The notes under the pieces were generated by a model that saw only the letters and a list, made by a program, of their open reading frames with translations, did not search any database and was not told the origin of the DNA. DNA of 64,000 nt from Paraburkholderia bryophila. GTDB lineage: Bacteria; Pseudomonadota; Gammaproteobacteria; Burkholderiales; Burkholderiaceae. Shown piece by piece: positions 17,380-24,808 of this stretch (position 1 is its first letter; every line of letters begins with the position of its first letter). The position numbers and the translations under genes were made by a program. The stretch is taken from positions 2,088,001-2,152,000 of the forward strand of contig NZ_JACCAS010000002.1 of assembly GCF_013409255.1 (NCBI RefSeq), given 5' to 3'.

Positions 17380-19302
17380 GTGTTCTTAAACTCGTCATTG
17401 AAAAGGCTCCTGGCTTATTCGGCCATAGGGGGCGGCTGGATTGTCATTTCATCCGGCGCGCAGGCTGGGACGCAAACGGCAACGCAAGGCACGGCCTTGC
17501 TCGACCGCCTGAGCCCCGTGACTTCCGATCTGTATGTGTCGAATGCCGACGGTTCCGGCGAGCACAAGCTGCTGCAGACGCCGGGTTTCGATTACCACGG
17601 CTCGTTCTCGAAAGACGGTCAGTGGGTCGTCTTTACGTCGGAGCGGGACGGCTACGGCGAGGCCAATCTGTATCGCGTGAAAGTGGATGGCACCGATCTG
17701 AAGCGGCTCACCGATCACATCGCCGTTGACGACGCCGCCGCCATTTCGCCGACCGATCCTAACGTGATCGCGTTTGTCTCGTCACGCCGTGGCAAAGACC
17801 ATTTCGGGACCACCAACATCTGGACGCTGAACGTTGCAACTGGCGCGCTGAAAAACGTGACCGGTGATCTGAAGTTCGACCCGAGCAAGCCGCATAGCTT
17901 CTTCCGTCCGTCGTGGTCGCCGGATGGTAAGTGGATTGCACTGTCTTCCGACATGGGCTCCGAATGGCGTGGTCACAATCTGCCGGGCGGTTGGGAGCGC
18001 ACGCAGGAAAGCAGCATCTATATCATTCGTCCCGATGGCTCGGGTTGGAAGAAAGTATCCAGCAACCCCGGCTTTGACGAGGGTTCGCCGTCGTGGTCGC
18101 CGGATGGCAAGCGCGTCGTGTTCTATGAGACGCCGGTTGAATCGACCTGGGGCGCACACCGTCCGGAACTGATCAACAAGGTCAGCTCGCAACTGGTGTC
18201 GGTCGATTTGTCCGACCTCTCGCGAAGCACGTTGACGTCGACGCCCGGCTTCAAGGTCTTCCCTCAATATATCTCGGACACCAATGTCGCTTATCACGTG
18301 AAGGGTGGCGACACCGAAGGTCTCTACACGACCGCCGGTACGTTCCGTTCGACGGCGAATACGGGCATTCGCTCGCCGCACTATTCGGCGGACGGCACCA
18401 AGGTGGTGTACGAAAAGATCACGATGCGCCCGGCACATCCGAACGGCACGGCAATGTTCAGCTTCGACCCGGCCTGGAACTATCGATATATCGACGTGTT
18501 CCCGCAGTTGTCGGCGGATCGCAAGAAGCTGGTGTACACCGAAAAGGCGATGGGCTCGTCGATTGCCATCATGAACCCGGACTTCACGGGCTATCAGCGC
18601 ATTTACGATCCGGCCAGCAGCGGTCTCGATCCGGAGATGATCAAGAAAGGCCTGGCCGGCGCGTTCCAACCGACCTGGTCGCCGAATCGCGAGTGGGTGG
18701 CATTTGGCGTGGGTGACTGGTTCTTTACGCGCGGCATGGGTCCGGGCCGGATTGCGCGTATCAAGGCCGACGGCAGTATGGACAACAAGCCGGAAATCCT
18801 GACTGACGGTTCGATCAACGCCGGTTTCCCGAGCTACTCGCCGGACGGCAAGAAGATCGTGTATCGCGTGTGGAGCCCGAAAGTTCAAGGTCTGCGCATT
18901 CTGGATCTGGATACGCGCAAGACGACGGAGCTGACGACCGACGCGGACAACCTGCCGGGTTGGTCGCCGGATGGCAGCAAGATCGTATTCACGCGCAAGG
19001 AGATTAACCCGAGCGATCCGAACAAGTTCCACTACGACGTGTACACGATCAAACCGGATGGCACGGACGTGACCCGTCTGACCACGCCCGGCGCGAATCA
19101 GGGGCACGCGGTGTGGCTGTATGACGGTCGCATTGGTTATAGCTCGGGTGCTTATGGTTTCCGCGATGAACTCGCGCTGTACGACAACACGTTCCAGCCT
19201 GATGGTCAGAACTGGGTGATGAATGCTGACGGATCCGATCAGCACGCGATCACCGACACGCTGTGGGAAGATTCGATGCCGCTGTATGTGCCGAATCAAT
19301 AA
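17380..19302 (+). CDS. Exported TolB-like (PD40) beta-propeller protein
   Basis: A 640-aa protein with an N-terminal signal peptide (about residues 1-29, ending SSGAQA). Many TolB/PD40 repeats follow, for example FSKDGQWVVFTSERDG, SWSPDGKWIALSSD, SWSPDGKRVVFYE and WSPDGSKIVFTRKE. It is longer than TolB (about 430 aa) and is not next to tol genes, so it is not the Tol-Pal protein. The start is GTG at 17380 with GGAGA 9 nt upstream. It lies 53 nt after the second decarboxylase-like gene and is followed by a strong terminator, so it appears to be the last gene of the catabolic operon. A periplasmic substrate-binding or lyase/hydrolase role is possible, but no catalytic motif is evident. Confidence 0.8.
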   Translation: MFLNSSLKRLLAYSAIGGGWIVISSGAQAGTQTATQGTALLDRLSPVTSDLYVSNADGSGEHKLLQTPGFDYHGSFSKDGQWVVFTSERDGYGEANLYRVKVDGTDLKRLTDHIAVDDAAAISPTDPNVIAFVSSRRGKDHFGTTNIWTLNVATGALKNVTGDLKFDPSKPHSFFRPSWSPDGKWIALSSDMGSEWRGHNLPGGWERTQESSIYIIRPDGSGWKKVSSNPGFDEGSPSWSPDGKRVVFYETPVESTWGAHRPELINKVSSQLVSVDLSDLSRSTLTSTPGFKVFPQYISDTNVAYHVKGGDTEGLYTTAGTFRSTANTGIRSPHYSADGTKVVYEKITMRPAHPNGTAMFSFDPAWNYRYIDVFPQLSADRKKLVYTEKAMGSSIAIMNPDFTGYQRIYDPASSGLDPEMIKKGLAGAFQPTWSPNREWVAFGVGDWFFTRGMGPGRIARIKADGSMDNKPEILTDGSINAGFPSYSPDGKKIVYRVWSPKVQGLRILDLDTRKTTELTTDADNLPGWSPDGSKIVFTRKEINPSDPNKFHYDVYTIKPDGTDVTRLTTPGANQGHAVWLYDGRIGYSSGAYGFRDELALYDNTFQPDGQNWVMNADGSDQHAITDTLWEDSMPLYVPNQ

Positions 19303-19328
19303 GTTGGTTGGCGGTATGACGTAGTCGA

Positions 19329-19361
19329 AGCGCCGTGCAAAAGCACGGCGCTTTTTTTCTT
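19329..19361 (+). terminator. Rho-independent terminator ending the catabolic operon
   Basis: A perfect 10-bp stem (AGCGCCGTGC with GCACGGCGCT) closes an AAAA loop and is followed by TTTTTTTCTT. It lies 26 nt after the propeller stop and overlaps the stop codon of the convergent MFS gene, so it may also slow transcription from the other side. Confidence 0.93.
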
Positions 19362-20709
19362 ATTCACCCGCCTCACTCCGAACGCCTGCAGATGTTTGCG
19401 CGTCTGTCCGTGCCAGTTCGAGCGGCACGATGTCATTCACTTTCGGCGCCCACTTACGTTGAAGTAGCACCAGCGTACTCGTCGCACCGACCAGCAGGAA
19501 CCCGAAGATCGCCATCAAGGGCAACTCATAACTGCCGCCGATATGGAGCAGCCAGCCCGAAAGACTGGCCGATACGCCGCCCGCAAGACTGGCCGATACG
19601 CCGCCCGCAAGACTGGTCGCCACCTGCTGCAACCCCGTGTTCAATCCCACGGCCTGCTTCGGAATCAACGTCAGTTTGCACAGGGCCAGCGTATTCGCGG
19701 TGACGAGGCCGAGCAGCGAGAGCGACAGCACGTTCCACAACAACGCCATCTGAAGAGACGGTGCATAAGCGCCGAGCAGGACAGTCGTTCCGCCGAGAAA
19801 CCCCGCCACGATGAAACACTTGCGCACGACCACGGCATCGTTGCCGCGCGCGATGATGCGGTCCGCGCCCCATCCCGCGAGTGCCGCAACAATGGCGATG
19901 CCGACAAAGCTGAAGAACGTAAACAGCCCGGACTTCTCAAGCGACAGTCCGCGTTGCTCGACCAGATAGGCCGGCATCCACGTCATGCAGTAGAACGCGA
20001 AATAGCTGTAGCAGAAGTTATTGATCAGTCCGCCCCATACGACAGGGCTGGCCAGTAGATTTTTCAGCGGTACCGAAGAAGCGCGGTGAATCGCCGCTGC
20101 GAGTTCTTCTTTGGTCGGGTAATCGTTTCTGACCGTCAGCAGCCATGGCACCAGCCAGATCAGTCCGACAAGGCCGGTTGCAATGAACATCACGTTCCAC
20201 GAATACGTGACGATCATCCAGGCCGCGATCGGCGCGCCGAGTGCCGGGCCCATTTTGCCGCCAATCGAAAAAATGCCGAGCGCGGTGCCTTTCTGCGTTT
20301 CTTCGAAGTTGTTGGCGAGGTAGCGATAGGTGGCCGGAACCACAACGGATTCGGCTACGCCAATCAGCAAGCGCATAACGATCAGCGCCGATAGGGTGGT
20401 CACCGCGCCGGTAGCAGCCGCTGCGATACACCACAGCACGAAGCAGATCGAATAAGGCCACTTCACGCCGTAGCGATCGACCAGCCAGCCCATCGGCATT
20501 TGTACGAGACCGTAGGACCAGAAGACCGCGGAGTTAAGCCAGCCACGCGCGATACTCGTCAGCGCGAATTCGCGGACAAAATGCTTGTCGGCCAGTGCGG
20601 AGGACAGGCTCGTGCGGTCGACAAAAGAGATCATCAGGCCGAGCGCGAGAAGCACGAGAATGCTCCAGCGGTTCGCGGCCTTTGGTCGTTCCCGTTGAGG
20701 TAGGGCCAT
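19360..20709 (-). CDS. MFS transporter, anion:cation symporter type (paralogue)
   Basis: A 449-aa permease closely similar along its length to the carrier at 11601 (NRWSILVLLALGLMISFVDRTSLS, GWLVDRYGVKW, FCYSYFAFYCMTWMPAYLVEQRGLS). It differs by an in-frame perfect 24-bp tandem duplication (19561-19608), which adds eight residues to the glycine-rich segment that reads SLAGGVAASLSG in the paralogue. ATG 20709 (MALPQRERP) follows GAGGAAAGAGAG; a start nine codons upstream is weaker. It is the last gene of the minus-strand unit OMP - aldehyde dehydrogenase - MFS. Confidence 0.88.
   Translation of the reverse strand: MALPQRERPKAANRWSILVLLALGLMISFVDRTSLSSALADKHFVREFALTSIARGWLNSAVFWSYGLVQMPMGWLVDRYGVKWPYSICFVLWCIAAAATGAVTTLSALIVMRLLIGVAESVVVPATYRYLANNFEETQKGTALGIFSIGGKMGPALGAPIAAWMIVTYSWNVMFIATGLVGLIWLVPWLLTVRNDYPTKEELAAAIHRASSVPLKNLLASPVVWGGLINNFCYSYFAFYCMTWMPAYLVEQRGLSLEKSGLFTFFSFVGIAIVAALAGWGADRIIARGNDAVVVRKCFIVAGFLGGTTVLLGAYAPSLQMALLWNVLSLSLLGLVTANTLALCKLTLIPKQAVGLNTGLQQVATSLAGGVSASLAGGVSASLSGWLLHIGGSYELPLMAIFGFLLVGATSTLVLLQRKWAPKVNDIVPLELARTDAQTSAGVRSEAGE
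19561..19608. repeat. Perfect 24-bp tandem duplication inside the MFS gene
   Basis: Two identical 24-nt units lie head to tail at 19561-19584 and 19585-19608, with a partial third match (AAGACTGG) after them. The unit keeps the reading frame and encodes the eight residues VSASLAGG twice. The paralogous carrier has one copy. Confidence 0.95.
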
Positions 20710-20765
20710 TGGCGTCTCTCTTTCCTCGCTACGCACGAACCGCTAATTACGGCCGGCCTATATCG

Positions 20766-22202
20766 TCAGCACGGACGTCCGCCGAGTTCTGCCAGCCACG
20801 CGGGCGCGCTTTGCAGCGCAACGGGCCGAAGGAATCGATCCATCGCGGCATAACCCACCGACGTCGTGAACGGTTCCGTGGAGGTTGGCCACGGACCACC
20901 GTGTTGCTGACTGCGCGCCACGGCGACACCCGTGGGCACCCCGCTGAATAGAACACGACCCGCGATTTGCGTCGCGCAGCGCGTAATACGGCGTACGTCG
21001 GCGGAATCGTTTTCCGCGCCCCATAGCGTGACGGTAAGACTTCCGCCGACCGCGTTCAGCACGTTGACGATCTCATCGGCCGATTTCACGCGCACGACCA
21101 GGCACGCGGGACCGAACACCTCTTCGCGCAGCGTAGGGTCCGCAATGAAGTTTGCCGCGCTGGTTCGCGCGAGCAGCGGACGCGGCGGCGCGTTGTCGTC
21201 GCTGTCCTGCTCGGCGCCTAGAACAGTCTGTACCCCAGGCGCGCGCGTGAGGCGTGCAACGCCTGCGTCGAAATTGCGCTTCACGCCGGGCGTTAGCATG
21301 GTGTGGGTCTTTCTGGTTTGCAACGCGTCGCATAGTGCATTTTCGAAGCGGTCGGCGTCCGCGCCTTCGATCAGCACGACAACGCCGGGGCTCGTGCAAA
21401 TCTGCCCAGAACCGAATTCGATCGATGCCGCCAGAGCCTGCGCGAGTTCTTCGGCCTGCGCGCTCAGCGCGGCAGGCAGTGCGACCACCGGGTTGATCGA
21501 ACCGAGTTCAGCGTAGAACGGAATGGGCCGCGGACGCGAATTCGCTTCCGCCCACAACGCCTTGCCGCCCTTGAACGAACCGGTAAACGCAACGGCGGCG
21601 ATGTCAGGGTTACGCACCAGCGCAACGCCGACGTCAACGCTCGCGCCTTCCACGAAGCCCATCACGGCTTGGGGCAAGCTCTGCTTCGCCAGTACGGATT
21701 GCGCCAGTTCGAACACGCGACGCGACAGCCTGGGATGACCAGGGTGTGCCTTGACGACCACCGGACAACCGGCAGCCAGTGCGGACGCGGTGTCGCCGCC
21801 CAGAACCGAAAACGCCAGCGGGAAGTTGCTTGCAGAGAACATGGCGACGGGGCCGAGCGGAACGCGAACCCGCGTCAGACGCGGACGTCCAACGGGCGGC
21901 GCGCCGGCGATGGCTTCGTCGTCGGTCAGCGCGAAGGCGTTACCGGTTTCGATATGGTCAGCGAAGGCGCCGAGCTGGAACGTGGTGCGGTCCAGCTCGG
22001 CGTTCAGACGCACGGCGCCCAACGCGCTTTCTTCGTCGGCGAGACGGACCAGTTCTTGCCGGTTGTCGACCAGCACATCGCCCAATCCGCGCAAAAATTC
22101 TGCACGAGTTTGCGCGGAAGACCGAGCCCAGTCGTCGGATATGCGCGCGGCCGCCTCGACGGTTGCCTGAATCTGCGCGGCGGTGTGCTCCTGAATCTGC
22201 AT
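20766..22202 (-). CDS. 2-oxoglutarate-semialdehyde-type aldehyde dehydrogenase (NADP+)
   Basis: A 478-aa ALDH. Catalytic residues are in place: N126 (SASNFPLAF), E232 (FYAELGSINP) and C269 (GSGQICTSPG). The HPGHP and GSINPV signatures and the GGPWPTST stretch near the C-terminus are typical of 2,5-dioxovalerate (alpha-ketoglutarate semialdehyde) dehydrogenases, which make 2-oxoglutarate in sugar-acid and hydroxyproline pathways. TTGGAG precedes the ATG. It is the middle gene of a minus-strand unit whose promoter has regulatory element copy 3, so it probably oxidises an aldehyde of the aromatic pathway. The exact substrate is inferred. Confidence 0.82.
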   Translation of the reverse strand: MQIQEHTAAQIQATVEAAARISDDWARSSAQTRAEFLRGLGDVLVDNRQELVRLADEESALGAVRLNAELDRTTFQLGAFADHIETGNAFALTDDEAIAGAPPVGRPRLTRVRVPLGPVAMFSASNFPLAFSVLGGDTASALAAGCPVVVKAHPGHPRLSRRVFELAQSVLAKQSLPQAVMGFVEGASVDVGVALVRNPDIAAVAFTGSFKGGKALWAEANSRPRPIPFYAELGSINPVVALPAALSAQAEELAQALAASIEFGSGQICTSPGVVVLIEGADADRFENALCDALQTRKTHTMLTPGVKRNFDAGVARLTRAPGVQTVLGAEQDSDDNAPPRPLLARTSAANFIADPTLREEVFGPACLVVRVKSADEIVNVLNAVGGSLTVTLWGAENDSADVRRITRCATQIAGRVLFSGVPTGVAVARSQQHGGPWPTSTEPFTTSVGYAAMDRFLRPVALQSAPAWLAELGGRPC

Positions 22203-22224
22203 GACTACTCCAAACGATTGCTGA

Positions 22225-23220
22225 TTAGAAATGGATTTCGGCCTGGAACATCGGTACCGAGGTGATCGTGCTGACCGTTTCGCGAGTCGGCGAGCCGTAC
22301 ATGTGATACCAGTATTCGTAACCTACGCCCACATAAACGGTGCGCGGGTGACCGGCCAGCGCGCCGACGTCCGCGAGCAATGAAGCGCGGGTCAGGAATT
22401 CAGTCGTCGTCTGAACGCCAAAACCGTCCTTGCCTTTAGGCCCCGTTATGCTTGCAAAACCGCGGAACATCAACGGCACCGGACCGACACGGAACGGATA
22501 GAGCCACGAGCTTTCGACGTGCCATGCCGCGTTGTAATGCACGTCGACGCCGACAATGCCGTTGTGATTGCTTTCTGTGCGGAAACCCGCGGTCAGGTTC
22601 CAGAATCCGCGCGGCAAGGCAAATTCGATGGTTGGGCCGAAGACGATCATTCGGGCGCGTTGTGCGTAGGCGTCGTTCTTCGAGCCAAATTCATAACCGC
22701 CGGTCAGGCCGACATCGCGAATTACGCCGATACCAATCTGTTTGCCGAAAATCTTGCTGGCGCTCAGCGTGACACGGCCCACGCTATACACTTCCTGCGC
22801 ACCCCCAGCGCTCGGACCGCCGACCTCCGGGTTGGCCGAGTTCGACACGAGGTAATCGACGTTGAATGCGTAGCTACCGAACTTGAAGCCGCCAGTCGTC
22901 GTGAGGTAACCGATGTTCTGCGAAACCTTGTCGGGAACGCCGGGATAGTGGAAGTTGCTGCCGTAGCGATAGCCGATAAACGTGTCATTCCACGACACCG
23001 GTGGCACACCGGTCTGCTCCGCCGATTTCAGATCCGGAAAAGTGAGAGGCGCGGTTCCGTTCGGCGGGGTTTGCGGCGTTGCTTGCGTGCTTTGAGCTTG
23101 TGGCGGCGCGGTCGTCGTGGGAGCGGTCAGCACTTCTTCGGCGAAACCGAACTCGGTCAAACAACAGAATAGCGCTACGCCGAGAAGCGGCTTGCGCAAC
23201 GCTTTGGAAATTTTTTTCAT
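22225..23220 (-). CDS. Outer-membrane channel-like protein
   Basis: A 331-aa protein. It has a signal peptide ending near FGFAEE and a Pro/Thr/Gln-rich linker (about residues 30-65). A barrel-like domain follows, starting VSWNDTFIGYRYGSNFHYPG and ending with the aromatic-terminated strand MFQAEIHF. The SWNDTFIGYRYG-type opening recalls the Tsx/nucleoside-specific channel superfamily, but the low-complexity linker is unusual for it. GGACGGAGAC precedes the ATG. It heads the unit that includes the aldehyde dehydrogenase and an MFS carrier, so it probably provides outer-membrane entry for the same nutrient. Confidence 0.72.
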   Translation of the reverse strand: MKKISKALRKPLLGVALFCCLTEFGFAEEVLTAPTTTAPPQAQSTQATPQTPPNGTAPLTFPDLKSAEQTGVPPVSWNDTFIGYRYGSNFHYPGVPDKVSQNIGYLTTTGGFKFGSYAFNVDYLVSNSANPEVGGPSAGGAQEVYSVGRVTLSASKIFGKQIGIGVIRDVGLTGGYEFGSKNDAYAQRARMIVFGPTIEFALPRGFWNLTAGFRTESNHNGIVGVDVHYNAAWHVESSWLYPFRVGPVPLMFRGFASITGPKGKDGFGVQTTTEFLTRASLLADVGALAGHPRTVYVGVGYEYWYHMYGSPTRETVSTITSVPMFQAEIHF

Positions 23221-23373
23221 GTCTCCGTCCAGGTTGGAATTATGTTTATCGGCGAGGCGTGGTCGTTTTCCGACTCTCGATTCGGCGCACCGTAGGCCCC
23301 CCGCTGATCAGTCCGGCACTGGGCCGTTCTATCGCGGTGGTTGGAGGGAATAGTATTGAAGGCCCGGTCGTCT

Positions 23374-23408
23374 GCCTTTACACAAAAGTGAGATTCGCTG
23401 GCATTTTT
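23374..23408 (-). promoter_or_regulatory. 35-bp element copy 3, promoter of the OMP-ALDH-MFS unit
   Basis: Read on the minus strand, the half-sites are AAAAATGCCAGCGAAT and TTTTGTGTAAAGGC. A TACTAT hexamer (minus strand, 23355-23350) starts 19 nt beyond the element, the same spacing as copies 1, 2 and 5. The element ends 153 nt before the OMP start codon. Confidence 0.75.
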
Positions 23409-23440
23409 TCCAGACGGCAGCGAGGGCCAGATCGGCTGGA

Positions 23441-23475
23441 AAAAGTACCAGTGAATCTACGTTTTGTGCAGGGAC
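23441..23475 (+). promoter_or_regulatory. 35-bp element copy 4, upstream of the AraC gene
   Basis: The half-sites are AAAAGTACCAGTGAAT and TTTTGTGCAGGGAC. It points toward the AraC gene, 255 nt before its ATG. The -10-like sequence downstream (TGTAGG or TAGGGT at about 23493-23500) is weaker and offset by one base either way, as could suit autoregulation. It lies 32 bp from copy 3 in inverted orientation. Confidence 0.68.
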
Positions 23476-23730
23476 TAGCGGCCGTGCTTTGATGTAGGGT
23501 CGTCGATTGCCGTGCGGAGGCAGGAGGGCGACGCTGTGCGCGTTGGCCGGCTTTACCGCATGTGCGGTGCGAGCCGTGCCCGCGTCCGGGTAAGTGACAG
23601 GTTTGTCCCGCGCGAATGTATGGAAAAATATGGCTGTTTACGCAACGTGCCGCGAGTGTAAGGACTGCATGCTCTTGCGGGACAGCTTCAAGTTTTTTGT
23701 AAGAAGCGATGCGCTTGCCAAGGAGACTTT

Positions 23731-24672
23731 ATGACACACAGCGCCGTGGCAAAGTATCAACCCAAGTCGGCTCCCAATGCGAAGCGAACCACTGTCCCAA
23801 AAGTCCGACTATACGTTGAGCGGCCCGAGGCGAAGAACTGGTTCGTGCACGTTGGGCATGTCACTGAACGGGGGCGGTGGCGTACTGAGCCGCACGCGCA
23901 TCCGGCCTACGGTCAGGTTATTTTCGTTCGCAACGGGCGCGGTGTGATGAACCTCGAAGGTAGCAGCGTACCGTTCGAAGGCCCCTGTGCCTTGTTGTTG
24001 CCGACCGAATGCGTTCATGGTCTCGATTACGAGGTCGATGTCGATCGTTGGGTGGTGACGATCGAGGTCGCCTATCTGACGCAAGTCAACGCGAAGCTTC
24101 GCGAGTTCATTTCGCTCTGGTCGCTGCCCCGAATGATTCCGCTCTCTCATTCCGCCGAGGCCGGCATGGAGTTTTGCAGCCTGATCAACAGCCTCAAGCA
24201 GGAGGCCGAGTCGGAGGCGGTCGGCCATGTGGTCGGTACAGAGGCATTGCTCACGAGTCTTCTGCTCATGCTGGTTCGTCAAACACGTTTGGACCAGACC
24301 AGTAATGACGGCGCAGTCCGCAATGATATCCGGCAGGTAGACCGGTTCCGCAAGTTGATCGATGAACACTTTCGGGAGAATCTGCCGCTGCAAGACTATG
24401 CATCGATGATGGCGGTGTCTCTGGTGCAATTGCGAGCGGCCTGCGCGTCGGCTTCGGAGCAAAGCCCTACGAAAATGATTCACGCGCGCATTATCACGGA
24501 AGCGAAGCGCAACCTTATCTTCGGCGATATGTCGGTGGAACAGATCGCCTTCTGGCTCGGTTTCGCGGATGCAGCGTACTTCACGCGGTTCTTCCGGCGC
24601 GAAGTGGGGCAGGCGCCGAGTCAGTTTCGCGTCGCCGCACGGCAACAGCCTGATCGTAAGGCGTTGTCGTAG
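23731..24672 (+). CDS. AraC-family transcriptional regulator of the catabolic regulon
   Basis: A 313-aa protein. It has an N-terminal cupin-type sensor domain (PHAHPAYGQVIFV near residue 55, then LLLPTECVHGLDYE) and a C-terminal double helix-turn-helix (about 205-305; MAVSLVQLRAACASASEQS and VEQIAFWLGFADAAYFTRFF). The arrangement resembles PobR/HpaA-type activators of aromatic-acid pathways. Its gene lies among five copies of a 35-bp element whose half-sites are 21 bp apart, the spacing known for AraC sites. It is therefore the best candidate to bind them, with the pathway substrate as effector. AAGGAGACTTT precedes the ATG. Binding is inferred. Confidence 0.87.
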   Translation: MTHSAVAKYQPKSAPNAKRTTVPKVRLYVERPEAKNWFVHVGHVTERGRWRTEPHAHPAYGQVIFVRNGRGVMNLEGSSVPFEGPCALLLPTECVHGLDYEVDVDRWVVTIEVAYLTQVNAKLREFISLWSLPRMIPLSHSAEAGMEFCSLINSLKQEAESEAVGHVVGTEALLTSLLLMLVRQTRLDQTSNDGAVRNDIRQVDRFRKLIDEHFRENLPLQDYASMMAVSLVQLRAACASASEQSPTKMIHARIITEAKRNLIFGDMSVEQIAFWLGFADAAYFTRFFRREVGQAPSQFRVAARQQPDRKALS

Positions 24673-24708
24673 CAAGTCCGGTTCGGGCAACGCGCCTGAC
24701 TCAATAGA

Positions 24709-24743
24709 GAAGGTGCCAGCGAATCGGACTTTTGTGCAGGGAC
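24709..24743 (+). promoter_or_regulatory. 35-bp element copy 5, promoter of the lactonase-like gene
   Basis: The half-sites are GAAGGTGCCAGCGAAT and TTTTGTGCAGGGAC. TACGCT at 24762-24767 starts 19 nt after it. Transcription would begin near 24774, upstream of the ATG at 24809 but downstream of an in-frame ATG at 24746, which helps choose the start. Confidence 0.75.
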
Positions 24744-24808
24744 GAATGCTGGCGAATCGAATACGCTCAAGCAGACCGTTCCCACATGCGTCTCTACATC
24801 ATTCGACT

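Larger units (their letters stand above)
23221..23730. other. Divergent control region between the OMP operon and the AraC gene
   Basis: No gene is seen in these 510 bp. It holds elements copy 3 (minus) and copy 4 (plus) back to back, with -10-like hexamers outside each. Leaders on both sides are long (about 130 nt to the OMP start, about 230 nt to the AraC start). An AAGGAGA ribosome site lies just before 23731. Confidence 0.7.

Noticed and set aside
17782..19299. Long minus-strand open frame (505 codons) opposite the TolB-like gene
   Set aside because: Arginine- and histidine-rich composition typical of antisense translation of high-GC coding DNA, and no ribosome site. The plus-strand frame has a signal peptide and clear repeats.
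17380..19302. Tol-Pal TolB identity for the propeller
   Set aside because: It is 200 residues longer than TolB, has no tolQRA or pal neighbours, and lies in a catabolic operon.
24746..24808. Earlier ATG for the lactonase-like gene
   Set aside because: The predicted transcription start lies downstream of it, and it would put the lipoprotein signal 21 residues inside the protein.
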